Positions 35,366 to 44,500 of a stretch of 64,000 nucleotides of DNA are shown here, piece by piece. The DNA comes from Roseicella frigidaeris. GTDB lineage: Bacteria > Pseudomonadota > Alphaproteobacteria > Acetobacterales > Acetobacteraceae. Every line of letters starts with the position of its first letter. The first letter of the stretch is position 1. The notes below the pieces were generated by a model. That model was given only the letters and a program-made list of their open reading frames with translations, ran no database searches and was not told the origin of the DNA. The stretch is from NCBI RefSeq assembly GCF_003258945.1, contig NZ_QLIX01000004.1, positions 248,001-312,000 on the forward strand. Reading direction: 5' to 3'. The position numbers were made by a program, and so were the translations under genes.

Positions 35366-36829
35366 GTGACCGCGATCTCCACACGGCAGATGCTGACGGG
35401 CTTGTTGTCGTCCTCGGCCGCCGCCTGGGTGCGCCAGGCCTCGACGCTGGTGCTCTACATCATGGCGGCGCGGCTGCTCGCGCCCGACGAGATCGGCGTC
35501 TTCGCGCTCGCCAGCGCCCTGGTCCTGATCCTGGAATACGGCGTTTTCGACGCGGTGTCCGAGACGGTGGTGCAGCGCGCCTCCCTCGAGGACGGGCATA
35601 TGGGCGCGGCCATCGGCATGGCCGTGGTGGTGGCGAGCCTCTGCACCGTCCTCGGCATCCTCGCCTCGGAGCCGCTCGCGCGAGCCTTCGCGGTGCCGGA
35701 GCTGGCGCATGTGCTGCCCTGGATGATCGGCAGCGTCGCCGTGCTCTGCTTCGCCTCGGCGCATGTCGGCGTGCTGCGGCGGCAGGCGCGCTTCCACCTG
35801 ATCTCGCTGCTGCAGGTGGTGGGCGCGGTCTCGGGCTGCGCCATCGGCGTGGTGCTGATGCTCCTCGGCTGGGGCATCTGGTCGCTGGTCGCCTATTTCC
35901 TCACCGAGAAGGTGGTCTACGGCGCCGGCGCCCTGATCTGCGCCATCCGCGCCCCCGTCGCCCGCTTCTCCCGCCGGCATGTCGCCGACCTCTATGGCTA
36001 TGGCGCCGCGATCGGCGGCCAGCGGATCGCCTTCTTCCTGCGCAACCAGATGGACCGGCTGCTGATCGCCTGGCTCTGGGGGCCAGACGTGCTCGGCGCC
36101 TACCAGCTCGCGGCGCGCATCTTCGAATCCGTCGGCTCCACGCTGCTCGCGCCCGCCTCGAAGCTCTTCTTCGTCACCTACACGCGGGTGCAGGGCAACG
36201 CGGCGCAGCTGCGCACGAATTTCCTCCGCAGCCTCGAAGGGCTCGCCTTCGTCGCCTTCCCGGCTTTCGCCGGCCTGGCCGCCGTCGGCCCGCAGGCGGT
36301 GCACGTGCTCTTCGGCAAGACCTGGGGCCAGAGCGAGTTGCTGCTGCAGCTTCTCTCCCTCGGCGGCATCCCGCTTGCGCTCAACGTCATGGCGGGCACC
36401 GCCATCTCGGCCACGGGCCGCGCCAAGCTCTATCTCGTCATCGAGATGGTGGCCGCGGCGGCCGGCGCCGTGTTGCTGGGGGCCATGGCCACCTTCGGCA
36501 TCCTCGGCATCGCCCTTGCCCTGCTGGTGCGGGAGTCGCTCGTGGCGGCGACCTATGCGGTGCTGCTGCGCGCCTGCCTTGGCATCCGCATCCGGAGCTT
36601 CGTCGGCGCCATCGCGCAATGTCTCCTGGTGTCGCTGGCGATGGGCGGCTTCGTGCTGCTCTGCCTCGACAAGGTGGTGCCCACGATGCCCGCGCCGCTC
36701 CTGCTTGCTGTTGGCGTGGCACTTGGGGCAGTCTTCTATGGGGCGATCATGTCAGCGACGCGTTGGCAGCAGATCAGCCAGGCGGTCACGACCCTTCGGG
36801 GCGGCAGGACCGCCTTCCCGGTGGAATGA
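35366..36829 (+). CDS. Polysaccharide flippase (Wzx/MOP superfamily)
   Basis: About 487 residues with twelve to fourteen hydrophobic helices. It contains AAARLLAPDEIGVFALA in the first helices and GYGAAIGGQRIAFFLRNQMDRLLIAWLWG mid-protein, as in the lipopolysaccharide/exopolysaccharide exporter branch of the MOP superfamily. It should flip the lipid-linked repeat unit across the inner membrane. A GTG at 35366 has AGGTGA just upstream; a GTG at 35351 and ATG 35390 are alternatives. Confidence 0.88.
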   Translation: MTAISTRQMLTGLLSSSAAAWVRQASTLVLYIMAARLLAPDEIGVFALASALVLILEYGVFDAVSETVVQRASLEDGHMGAAIGMAVVVASLCTVLGILASEPLARAFAVPELAHVLPWMIGSVAVLCFASAHVGVLRRQARFHLISLLQVVGAVSGCAIGVVLMLLGWGIWSLVAYFLTEKVVYGAGALICAIRAPVARFSRRHVADLYGYGAAIGGQRIAFFLRNQMDRLLIAWLWGPDVLGAYQLAARIFESVGSTLLAPASKLFFVTYTRVQGNAAQLRTNFLRSLEGLAFVAFPAFAGLAAVGPQAVHVLFGKTWGQSELLLQLLSLGGIPLALNVMAGTAISATGRAKLYLVIEMVAAAAGAVLLGAMATFGILGIALALLVRESLVAATYAVLLRACLGIRIRSFVGAIAQCLLVSLAMGGFVLLCLDKVVPTMPAPLLLAVGVALGAVFYGAIMSATRWQQISQAVTTLRGGRTAFPVE

Positions 36830-36918
36830 CGAGGCGCTTGTGGCCAGGGCGCACGCCGAGGGAAGAAATGACCCGCAAAGAGGTCGGCCGGCAATGTCCG
36901 CTTCGAGGGGAATGGTGA

Positions 36919-37647
36919 ATGAACTCTGAAAACCAGGCCGGACAGCTTGAGCAGATCCCGCGACAGATCCATTATTGCTGGTATGGCGGCGCGCCGCTCA
37001 GCAGCCTCAGCCAGCGCTGCCTGCAGACTTGGCGTGACGTCATGCCCAGCTACGAGATCCGCCGCTGGGACGAGAATGCGCTCGACCTGCGCAGCCCCTA
37101 TGTGACGGCGGCCTACAAGCTCAAGAAATTCGCCTTCGTCGCGGACTATATGCGGCTGCGGATCCTCTACGACGTTGGCGGCATCTATCTCGACACCGAC
37201 ATCGAGGCGGTCCGCCCGATGGACGATCTTCTGCCGCTGTCGCTCTTCTTCGGCCTGCAGTCGCCGGGCAGCGTCGGCGTCAGCGTGATCGGTGGCGCCA
37301 AGGGGCATCCCTTCCTCCGCCAGATGATGGATGCGCTGGACAAGGAAGCGCTGACCGGGAAGCTCACCTTCCAGCCCCTGCCGGAGCTGGTGACCGAGCT
37401 GGTCGCGTCACATGGCCACCAGGACCTGAATATATTCCCCGAGGATTATTTCTACCCCTACAACCCCTATAGCGAGGTGACGCTCCGCAAGAAGCCGCTG
37501 CAGTGCAACATCTCGGCCCAGACCTACTGCGTCCATCACTGGGAAGGCACCTGGCTCGGCGACATGTCGCTGCGCATGATGGTTGGGCTGCGGCTGAAGA
37601 ATGCCCTGCGGAAAGCCAGCTTGCGGTTCCAGCATCTCGGCGCCTGA
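36919..37647 (+). CDS. DXD-motif glycosyltransferase (GT32/capsular type), copy A
   Basis: A 242-residue GT-A enzyme opening IPRQIHYCWYGG, with FAFVADYMRLRILYDVGGIYLDTD; the DTD (D92-D94) is the metal/nucleotide-sugar motif. The C-terminal PEDYFYPYNPY and HHWEGTWLGDMSLRMM are typical of the subfamily. It is a tandem paralogue of 38046-38783, and a 50-nt block (37532-37581) is identical in both. It should add a sugar in repeat-unit assembly. Confidence 0.9.
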   Translation: MNSENQAGQLEQIPRQIHYCWYGGAPLSSLSQRCLQTWRDVMPSYEIRRWDENALDLRSPYVTAAYKLKKFAFVADYMRLRILYDVGGIYLDTDIEAVRPMDDLLPLSLFFGLQSPGSVGVSVIGGAKGHPFLRQMMDALDKEALTGKLTFQPLPELVTELVASHGHQDLNIFPEDYFYPYNPYSEVTLRKKPLQCNISAQTYCVHHWEGTWLGDMSLRMMVGLRLKNALRKASLRFQHLGA

Positions 37648-38045
37648 GACGGGCCACGGTTCGTGCCGCCCCGCAAAAGGAGGGGTGGCACAGGTCAGGC
37701 CGCAGCCGGGTCGACCGGCTGACGGGGACCTTGGGTCCGATTTCAAAACCTCTCGCAGCGATGAAGACCCGACAGGCGATGCTCACCGCCTGGTGTCTTC
37801 GCAAAAGGCACCGATTCCCACCCAATATGCCTTCATAACGGTAAGCCGGGCCTCGCATCGAGCGTCCTGAGTGGGAAAGATTCGGGAAAGATATTTTGCC
37901 GAATATGTAACGTACATATGAGATCGGTACGCACAAGTTTAGATGCGCACGTCGCAGCAAAACCTATAATGGTGGATATGCGGGACATATCATCGATGTG
38001 TGCGAGAGCGGGACGATTGGCTGATGCTTCGGGAGGAAAGGGTGG
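37648..38045. promoter_or_regulatory. AT-rich regulatory gap with palindrome and TATAAT
   Basis: A 398-nt gap between the two paralogous glycosyltransferase genes. From about 37870 it is markedly AT-rich for this genome. It holds the inverted repeat ATATGTA-ACG-TACATAT (37903-37919) and a consensus TATAAT at 37965-37970, though no good -35 lies 17 nt upstream. This is probably a regulated promoter for the downstream gene. Confidence 0.5.
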
Positions 38046-38783
38046 ATGACACACGATAGCGGCATCCCGAAGGTCATTCATTACTGCTGGTTCGGCAGCT
38101 CGCCGATCAGCGAGCTCAGCCGTCATTGCCTCGAGACTTGGCATGCCGTCATGCCCGACTACACAGTCGAGGCCTGGACGGAGGCACGCCTGGACCGGTC
38201 GATCCCCTATGTCGACATGGCCTATCGGCAGCGGAAATTCGCCTTCGTGGCGGATTACGTCCGCCTGAAGGTGCTGTACGAGCATGGCGGCATCTATCTC
38301 GACACCGATGTCGAGGCGCTGAAGCCGTTCGACCAGCTCCTGGGCTCGCGCTTCTTCATCGGCCTGCAGCTGCCGAACAGCGTCGGGGCCGGCGTCATCG
38401 GCGCGGTGAAGGGCCATCCCTTCCTGAAGGCCGCCCTCGAGCAACTCGACGCCGAGGCGGCCTCCGGCACGCTCAGCTTCGAGCCCTTGCCGGAGATGGT
38501 GACGCGCCTGCTTGCCTCGCGGCAGTTCGACGACGCGCTGGTGCTGCCGGAGGATTATTTCTACCCGTACAACCCCTACAGCTCGACGGTGCTGAAGCAG
38601 AAGCCGTTGCAATCGAACATCTCGCCACGGACCCTCTGCATCCATCACTGGGAAGGCACCTGGCTCGGCGACATGTCGCTGCGCATGATGCTGCGCCTCC
38701 GGCTGAAGCAGGCCTTGCAGAAGCTGCGGCCGATGCGATTGAGCCGGCCGCCCCTGCCGCGCCCGCGCACCCACCGCGCCTGA
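38046..38783 (+). CDS. DXD-motif glycosyltransferase (GT32/capsular type), copy B
   Basis: A 245-residue paralogue of the gene at 36919. It opens IPKVIHYCWFGS and has FAFVADYVRLKVLYEHGGIYLDTD (D86-D88). The central region has drifted (IGLQLPNSVGAGVIGAVKG against a related but different segment in copy A), while the C-terminal HHWEGTWLGDMSLRMM is identical at DNA level over 50 nt. GGGAGGAAAGG lies just upstream of the ATG. It probably has a different donor or acceptor from copy A. Confidence 0.9.
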   Translation: MTHDSGIPKVIHYCWFGSSPISELSRHCLETWHAVMPDYTVEAWTEARLDRSIPYVDMAYRQRKFAFVADYVRLKVLYEHGGIYLDTDVEALKPFDQLLGSRFFIGLQLPNSVGAGVIGAVKGHPFLKAALEQLDAEAASGTLSFEPLPEMVTRLLASRQFDDALVLPEDYFYPYNPYSSTVLKQKPLQSNISPRTLCIHHWEGTWLGDMSLRMMLRLRLKQALQKLRPMRLSRPPLPRPRTHRA

Positions 38784-38913
38784 TCGCAGAAGCCCGTCCG
38801 CAGCCGCCACATCGCGATATCTCCCGCACCCATCGTGAAGGCCACTGAAGGAAGGGCAGCGATATGTCCTGGACGACGCCACCGGCCGGCGCCCCCCTGA
38901 TGGCGCGCTCGGC

Positions 38914-40491
38914 ATGAGCCTGCCCACCGCGCCGCTCGCCGGCGATACCATGGCCGCCCATCCGGCGCCCGGTCTCGCCGCCACGCCCACCGAACTCATC
39001 CTCCTCGCCCCATCCGACCGCATGCGCGCCTGGCTGCCGCGTCTCGCCGAGGCCCTCGGGCACAGGCTCGCGGTGCCGGTCCGCCTGATGCGGGCACCGC
39101 TGCCGGCCGAGCCGCCCCTGCCCTCCGAAGGCATCGAGCGCCGCCTCTTCGGCAGCACCGGGCAGGACCTCGCCGCCTGGCTGCCCTCGGCGGCGCTGCC
39201 CTCGGCCGAGGGCATAGACCCGGCCACGGCCTTGATCGTCAACGCCACCGGACAGGACCCGAAAACCCTGCCGGCCGGTCTGCGCGCGGCCCGCATCCTC
39301 TCGCCGCTCTATCACGGGCGCTTCGAGATCGGCGGCCTCGCCGCGCCGCTGCTGGCCGGCGAGGCGCCGCATCTCGGCGTGCTGCTCGGCACGGCCGAGG
39401 CAAGCCGGCTGTTGCAGGGCGCCCGGCTCGCCGTGCCGCAACGCGACACGCTGGGGCACGCGCTGGACAGCATCCTCGGCCGCGCCGTCACCCTGCTCCG
39501 CCTCGCCGCGGAGCATCTGCTGACCGGCCGCCCGCTGCCCGAGCCGGCGCCGCTGCCGGCCGCGGACACGGCCTTGCCGGGTCTCGGCTACTGGCCCCGC
39601 CGCCTCGCCTCCGCCACCCTGCCCAAGATCGGCCGGCAATTCACCAAGCCGCTGTTGCGCTACGAGGACTGGTGCTTCGGCTATCGCCGCCAGCAGGGCA
39701 CGGGCTCGCCGCTCGACCTCTCGCTCGATGCCGCGAGCTTCCGCATCCTCGAATCCAGCCCGGACCGCTTCTATGCCGATCCGGTGCTCTTCTCCCATGC
39801 CGGCGTGACGGCGATCTTCTTCGAGGATTACGACTACGCGACCCATCGCGGCCGGATCAGCCATGTCGTGCTCGATGCCGAGGGCAACCCCAGCGCCCCG
39901 GCCGAGACGCTGACCCTGCCCTATCACCTCTCCTACCCCTTCGTCTTCCAGGTCGGGGAGACGGTGCTGATGATCCCGGAATCCAGCGAGAACCGCACCG
40001 TCCAGCTCTGGGAGGCGGAGCGCTTCCCCGATCGCTGGCGCCTGCGCACGGTCCTGCTCGAGGATATCGAGGCCGCCGACACCACCCTGCATTTCGATCG
40101 GCGCACCGGGCTGTGGTGGATGTTCGCGGCCGTGACCGAGTTCGGCAGCTGCTCGCACGACACCCTCTCGCTCTTCAGCAGCGAGCGGCTGGAGGGGCCC
40201 TGGACGCCGCATCCCGGCAACCCGGTGAAATTCGACCCCGGCACCGCCCGGCCCGCCGGGCCGCTGGTCGAATGGGAGGGACGGCTCTTCCGCCCCGCGC
40301 AGGACTGCACCGCTTCCTATGGCGCCGGCCTGGTCTGGTGCGAGATCGAGGAGTTGTCGCGCGAACGCTTCCGGGAACGGGTGGTGGCGCGTCATGGGGC
40401 GCCGCCCGGCTATACGGGGGTGCACACCTATGGCCGCGGCGGCGGCTTCGAGGTGGCGGACTTCAAGCGCAACCGCCGGCGCCGCGGCTGA
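38914..40491 (+). CDS. Glucosamine inositolphosphorylceramide transferase-like protein (beta-propeller domain)
   Basis: A 525-residue protein in two parts. Residues 1-250 are alanine/leucine-rich, with a weakly formyltransferase-like core (ELILLAPSDR start). Residues 260-525 form a five-bladed-propeller-like domain with FYADPVLFSHAGVTAIFFEDYD, LSYPFVFQVGETVLMIPES and HPGNPVKFDPGTARPAGPL, the features of the GIPC glucosamine transferase N-terminal domain seen in bacterial polysaccharide loci. Function in bacteria is not established; association with an exopolysaccharide locus suggests sugar transfer or modification. Confidence 0.72.
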   Translation: MSLPTAPLAGDTMAAHPAPGLAATPTELILLAPSDRMRAWLPRLAEALGHRLAVPVRLMRAPLPAEPPLPSEGIERRLFGSTGQDLAAWLPSAALPSAEGIDPATALIVNATGQDPKTLPAGLRAARILSPLYHGRFEIGGLAAPLLAGEAPHLGVLLGTAEASRLLQGARLAVPQRDTLGHALDSILGRAVTLLRLAAEHLLTGRPLPEPAPLPAADTALPGLGYWPRRLASATLPKIGRQFTKPLLRYEDWCFGYRRQQGTGSPLDLSLDAASFRILESSPDRFYADPVLFSHAGVTAIFFEDYDYATHRGRISHVVLDAEGNPSAPAETLTLPYHLSYPFVFQVGETVLMIPESSENRTVQLWEAERFPDRWRLRTVLLEDIEAADTTLHFDRRTGLWWMFAAVTEFGSCSHDTLSLFSSERLEGPWTPHPGNPVKFDPGTARPAGPLVEWEGRLFRPAQDCTASYGAGLVWCEIEELSRERFRERVVARHGAPPGYTGVHTYGRGGGFEVADFKRNRRRRG

Positions 40492-40498
40492 AAGCGGC

Positions 40499-40528
40499 CG
40501 GGCCGCCGCCGGAGGAGCAGGCGGCCCG
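40499..40528. terminator. Bidirectional terminator hairpin
   Basis: CGGGCCGCC and GGCGGCCCG (9-bp perfect stem) around a 12-nt loop, centred between the stops of two convergent genes (40491 and 40538). Confidence 0.6.
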
Positions 40529-40537
40529 GCGCGGCCC

Positions 40538-41098
40538 TCAGGCCTCGACCTGCTCCACCGCCACCACCTCCGGCACATAGTGCCGGAGCATGTTCTCCAC
40601 GCCATGCTTCAGCGTGGCGCGGGAGGAGGGGCAGCCCGAGCAGGCGCCCTGGAGGTGCAGGCGCACGATGCCGTCGCGGAAGCCGCGGAACACGATGTCG
40701 CCGCCATCGCCGGCGACGGCGGGGCGGACGCGGGTGTCGAGCAATTCCTTGATCTGCTCCACGACCTCGGCATCCACCGGGTCGTAGTCACCCTCGCCAT
40801 CCTCCTCCGCGGCCTCGATCACCGGCTGGCCGGAGACGAAATGGTCCACCAGGGCGGCGAGCACCTGCGCCTTCAGCGCGCCCCAGCCCTGTTCGCCATC
40901 CTCGGTCACGGTGACGAAATCGGTCCCGAGGAAGACCCGCGCCACGCCCGGCAGGGCGAAGAGGCGGGCCGCGAGCGGGCTGCGCAGCGCCGCCTCGGCC
41001 GAGGCGAAATCGGCGGTGCCGCGATCGCCCATCACCTCACGGCCCGGCAGGAATTTCAGCGTCGCGGGGTTCGGGGTGCCTTCGGTCTCGATGAACAT
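40538..41098 (-). CDS. nfuA: NifU-family Fe-S scaffold/carrier protein
   Basis: A 186-residue protein with the N-terminal Nfu domain (MFIETEGTPNPATLKFLPG, ASAEAALRSPLAARLF, VFLGTDFVTVT) and a C-terminal NifU-like domain with CSGC (C153/C156), which holds a [4Fe-4S] cluster at a dimer interface. It delivers clusters to target enzymes in the cytosol. This is the standard alphaproteobacterial length and layout. It is a single gene at the edge of the exopolysaccharide region. Confidence 0.95.
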   Translation of the reverse strand: MFIETEGTPNPATLKFLPGREVMGDRGTADFASAEAALRSPLAARLFALPGVARVFLGTDFVTVTEDGEQGWGALKAQVLAALVDHFVSGQPVIEAAEEDGEGDYDPVDAEVVEQIKELLDTRVRPAVAGDGGDIVFRGFRDGIVRLHLQGACSGCPSSRATLKHGVENMLRHYVPEVVAVEQVEA

Positions 41099-41223
41099 GC
41101 GTTGGATCCTGGCGTCGGTATTTCCAGAGCAAATTGGTCGGGTTCCCCCCGGGGCGCAAGGCGGCGGGCATGCAACGGGTGCGTTGCCCGCATGCGATCC
41201 CGCGGCGGTGCTGCGGCCCGGCC

Positions 41224-41724
41224 TCAGGTCACGCGCTCGAGCTCCTTATCGTCCAGCCCGCCGGGCACGATGGTCAGCGGCACCCGCACCCGGCTGGCAT
41301 AGCGGCCAATGAGCGCCGAGATCAGCGGCCCCGGCCCGCTGCCGGTCGGCGCCGAGGCCAGGACCAGGATGGAGATGCGCGGGTCCTCCTCCAGCAGGGC
41401 GATCAGCTCGTCGCGCGGGTCGCCCTCGCGGATCAGGACGATGGGCAGGCCGCCGGTGATCTCCTGCACCTGGGCGCCGAGGCCGGAGAGCAGCTTCTCC
41501 GCCTCCTCCCGCCGCTCCTCGGCCATCAGCACGCCGACCCCGGCCCATTCGATCATGCCGACCGGCTCCAGCACCCGCAGCAGCGCCACCCGCCCGCCGC
41601 CGTTGCGGGCGCGCAGGCAGGCGTAGCGGAGCGCCACCTCCCGTTCCTCGCTGTCGTCCACGACGACCAGGAACACCCGGTCCCGCTTGGCGGTCGCCGC
41701 CTTCTCCGCTGCGGTCTCGCCCAT
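41224..41724 (-). CDS. Universal stress protein (UspA) family
   Basis: A 166-residue Usp domain with FLVVVDDSEEREVALRYACLRA at the start, an alanine/leucine helix, LVLASAPTGSGPGPL near the nucleotide-binding G-rich turn (the usual GxxGxxxxG is only partly kept), and VRVPLTIVPGG at the end. Its ATG overlaps the stop of the TIGR02186 gene by one base (TGATG), so it is third in the TSUP / TIGR02186 / Usp operon. Confidence 0.88.
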   Translation of the reverse strand: MGETAAEKAATAKRDRVFLVVVDDSEEREVALRYACLRARNGGGRVALLRVLEPVGMIEWAGVGVLMAEERREEAEKLLSGLGAQVQEITGGLPIVLIREGDPRDELIALLEEDPRISILVLASAPTGSGPGPLISALIGRYASRVRVPLTIVPGGLDDKELERVT

Positions 41725-42470
41725 CAGCCCCTCCGGAACAGCACGCTGCCGAGCCACCCGGCCAGGGCGGCGACGGCGATGCAGGCGAGACCGTAGAGCA
41801 AGGGCTGGACCTGCGCGACGGTCGCGATGCGGTCCGCCGTGCCGACCCGGTCGACCCGGAACAGCAGATCCTCCCGCGCGATGATCTGGCGGGAGCGGAC
41901 GAGCAGCACCTCCACCCGGTAATCCCCGGTCGGGACCTCGGCCGGCAGCGGCAGCCGGACGAAGAAGAGCCGGCTGCCGGCGATCTCGATCGGCGCGCTG
42001 TCCTCGATCCAGAGGCCGGAATCGCGCTCGAGCTCCAGCAGCGCCCGGCGGAAGGCCGGGGAGCGGGCGCCGGTGCTGGCGAGCGGCAGGGCATCCAGCC
42101 CGAGGGCGTGCCGCTGCCGCTGCTCCTCCGGCAGGATCTGCCAGGCCGGCCGCGTGCCGGCGAGCACGTAATAGCCGGGGACGCCGGCGAAACGGGCCGA
42201 GGGCCCGTTGACCCAGACCAGGCCGGCGACCGCGACCTTCCGCCGCACCACCACCGGCCGCGTCGGGCCGCGCGCGACGATGATCACCTCGTCGCCGCCG
42301 GGCCCGATGGGCTGCTCGGTGCTGCCGAAGACGACGAGGGAGGCGCCGGTGAAGCCGGTGGTCACCTCGATATCGGTGCGCGAGAGGGCCGCCACCAGCG
42401 GCTGGTCCTGCGCCCGGGCCGCGACGCCGAGCAGAAGCGGCAGCAGCACCGCCAGGAGGCGGCGGATCAC
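41724..42470 (-). CDS. TIGR02186-family predicted envelope protein
   Basis: A 248-residue protein from GTG 42470, overlapping the TSUP stop by 4 nt. The N-terminal signal sequence ends near AARAQ. The mature domain has LSRTDIEVTTGFTGASLVVFG, a VIIVARGPTRPVVVRRK strand pair and SGLWIEDSAP. The C terminus has one membrane helix (LLYGLACIAVAALAGWLGSVLF). The family is conserved next to TauE/SafE transporters in alphaproteobacteria; its role is unknown, perhaps an accessory subunit of the transporter. Confidence 0.88.
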   Translation of the reverse strand: MIRRLLAVLLPLLLGVAARAQDQPLVAALSRTDIEVTTGFTGASLVVFGSTEQPIGPGGDEVIIVARGPTRPVVVRRKVAVAGLVWVNGPSARFAGVPGYYVLAGTRPAWQILPEEQRQRHALGLDALPLASTGARSPAFRRALLELERDSGLWIEDSAPIEIAGSRLFFVRLPLPAEVPTGDYRVEVLLVRSRQIIAREDLLFRVDRVGTADRIATVAQVQPLLYGLACIAVAALAGWLGSVLFRRG

Positions 42471-43375
42471 AGCGCCGGGCCCGCGCTGAACAGGTTCTGC
42501 GGCGGCCGCAGCAACCCCCAGAGCAGGCTCATGGCCACGCCGAGGACGAGCAGGCCGAGCAGCGCCCGCGTCTCCTCGCCCCGCAGCCGCGTGCCCATGG
42601 AGGCGCCGAACTGCGCCCCGGCCACGCCGCCGACCAGCAGCAGCAGGGTCAGCAGCACATCCACCGTGCCGAGTTGCACCGCCGCCAGCAGGGTCACGTT
42701 GGCGGCGACGAAGACCACCTGGAAGAGCGAGGTGCCGATTACGACCGAGGTCGGCATGCCGAGCAGGTAGATCATCGCCGGCACCAGCATGAAGCCGCCG
42801 CCCACCCCCATCACCGCCGAGAGCAGGCCGATGCCGGCGCCGATCAGGAAGGGCGGGATGACGGAGATGTAGAGCCGCGACTTGCGGAAGCGGGTCTTCA
42901 GCGGCAGCCCGTGCATCCAGGTATGGGCGTGCAGCTTGCGCCGCGTGGCGCTGCGGCGGCGGCGGATCGCCCGCACGCTCTCCATCACCATCAGGCCGCC
43001 GACCGTGCCCAGCACCACCACATAGAACACGGAGACGGCGAGATCGACCTGGCCGATGCGGCGCAGCAGGGCGAAGAGCTGGACACCCAGCACCGAGCCG
43101 GTGAAGCCGCCGGCCAGCAGCACCCCGCCCATCTTGGCATCGACATTGCCGCGCCGCCATTGCGCGATGAGGCCGGAGACCGAGGCGCCGATCGTCTGGT
43201 TGGCGCCGGAGGCGACGGCGACCGGCGAGGGCACGCCGATGAGCAGCAGCAGCGGCGTCAGCAGGAAGCCGCCGCCGACGCCGAACAGCCCGGAAAGCCA
43301 GCCGACGCCGAAGCCGATGGCCATGAGAAGGAAGGCATCCACCGACATCTCGGCGATCGGCAGATAGACCTGCAT
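42467..43375 (-). CDS. TSUP-family (TauE/SafE) sulfite/anion exporter
   Basis: A 302-residue membrane protein with eight to nine helices and the two repeated TSUP motifs: GLFGVGGGFLLTPLLL near the N terminus and LLSAVMGVGGGFMLVPAMIYLLG in the second half. It probably moves sulfite or another sulfur/organic anion across the inner membrane. It is first of three coupled genes with TIGR02186 and a universal stress protein, an arrangement I recall as recurrent in alphaproteobacteria. Confidence 0.92.
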   Translation of the reverse strand: MQVYLPIAEMSVDAFLLMAIGFGVGWLSGLFGVGGGFLLTPLLLLIGVPSPVAVASGANQTIGASVSGLIAQWRRGNVDAKMGGVLLAGGFTGSVLGVQLFALLRRIGQVDLAVSVFYVVVLGTVGGLMVMESVRAIRRRRSATRRKLHAHTWMHGLPLKTRFRKSRLYISVIPPFLIGAGIGLLSAVMGVGGGFMLVPAMIYLLGMPTSVVIGTSLFQVVFVAANVTLLAAVQLGTVDVLLTLLLLVGGVAGAQFGASMGTRLRGEETRALLGLLVLGVAMSLLWGLLRPPQNLFSAGPAL

Positions 43376-43577
43376 CGCATGTTCCGGATCAGCAGCGGGG
43401 CGGGCTCAGCCGGGGTTTGGACCGGGCCAGCGGCAGGGGCAAGGCCGAAATCGCCCCACCGGTGCAGTCCGGCCACAGCGTGGCGTGCAGGCCATGGCAA
43501 AGACTCAAGGGCGGCGGCAGCAAACCCCGGCGTGGCACCTGCGTTCTCCGCCGGCATCACAACCGGAGGTCGCCAGC

Positions 43578-44492
43578 ATGCCCAGCCCAGCAACTACCAC
43601 CGCCGGCTACGGCACTGGCGTGCCGGACGGCACCCCGCCCCTGCCGAGCCGCATCTCCTGGGGCGCGGTCTTCGCCGGCGGCGTGGTCGCCGTCGCCGTT
43701 GCGACGATGCTGAACATCCTCGGCGTCGCCATCGGCGCGAGCGCCGTGGATGCCAGCGCTGGCAGCACGCCGGGCGCCTCCAGCTTCGGCATCGGCGCGG
43801 GCATCTGGCTGCTGGTCGCCAACCTCATCGGCCTCGCCACCGGCGGCTATGTCGCGGCACGGCTCTCGGGCTCGGCGGATGTGACGGACAGCGTGCTGCA
43901 CGGCCTCTCGGTCTGGGCGATCGGCTTCCTGCTCTCGGCGGTCCTGCTCGGCAACGTCATCGCCGGCGCGGCGAGCACCACGGTCCAGGGCGCCTCCTCC
44001 GCGCTGGGCGGCCTGATGCAGGGCGCCGGCAATGCCGCCTCCTCGGCGGCCGGCCCGATCAGCCAGGCGGCGCAGCGGGTGGATCCGAAGCAGCTCGTCG
44101 ACCGCGCCCAGAACGCGCTGCGCACCGGCGGCGATCCGGCGCAGATGACCAGCGACCAGCGCAACGCCGAGATCGCGCAGCTGCTGACCCGCCGGGTGAG
44201 CAACGGCAATCTCGACCAGGGCGACCGCGACCGCCTCAGCCGGCTGGTGGCCACCGAGTACAACATCCCGCCCGAGGAGGCCTCGCGCCGCCTGCAGCAG
44301 GTGGAGACCCAGGCCAACCAGGCCCTGCAGGAGGCCGAGACCCGCGCCCGCGAGGCGGCGGATGCGGCCGCCACGGCCGGCGCGGTCGCCGCCTACTGGA
44401 TCTTCGCGGCCATGCTGCTCGGCGCCGTCGCCGCGGTGCTGGGCGCCCGGGTCGGCACCCGCAATGCGGCGGCGGTCCGCCGCTACGCCTGA
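43578..44492 (+). CDS. Conserved membrane protein with glycine-rich helices
   Basis: A 304-residue protein. I chose ATG 43578 with GGAGG 8 nt upstream. Membrane segments lie near residues 25-50, 70-90, 105-125 and 275-295, with a cytoplasmic or periplasmic helical section between them (residues about 150-265, rich in Q/A/E, likely coiled coil). The segments ISWGAVFAGGVVAVAVATMLNILGVAIG and GGYVAARLSGS resemble TIGR04086/PhnA-like membrane proteins of alphaproteobacteria. Function unknown. Confidence 0.82.
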   Translation: MPSPATTTAGYGTGVPDGTPPLPSRISWGAVFAGGVVAVAVATMLNILGVAIGASAVDASAGSTPGASSFGIGAGIWLLVANLIGLATGGYVAARLSGSADVTDSVLHGLSVWAIGFLLSAVLLGNVIAGAASTTVQGASSALGGLMQGAGNAASSAAGPISQAAQRVDPKQLVDRAQNALRTGGDPAQMTSDQRNAEIAQLLTRRVSNGNLDQGDRDRLSRLVATEYNIPPEEASRRLQQVETQANQALQEAETRAREAADAAATAGAVAAYWIFAAMLLGAVAAVLGARVGTRNAAAVRRYA

Positions 44493-44500
44493 TGGCCTGA

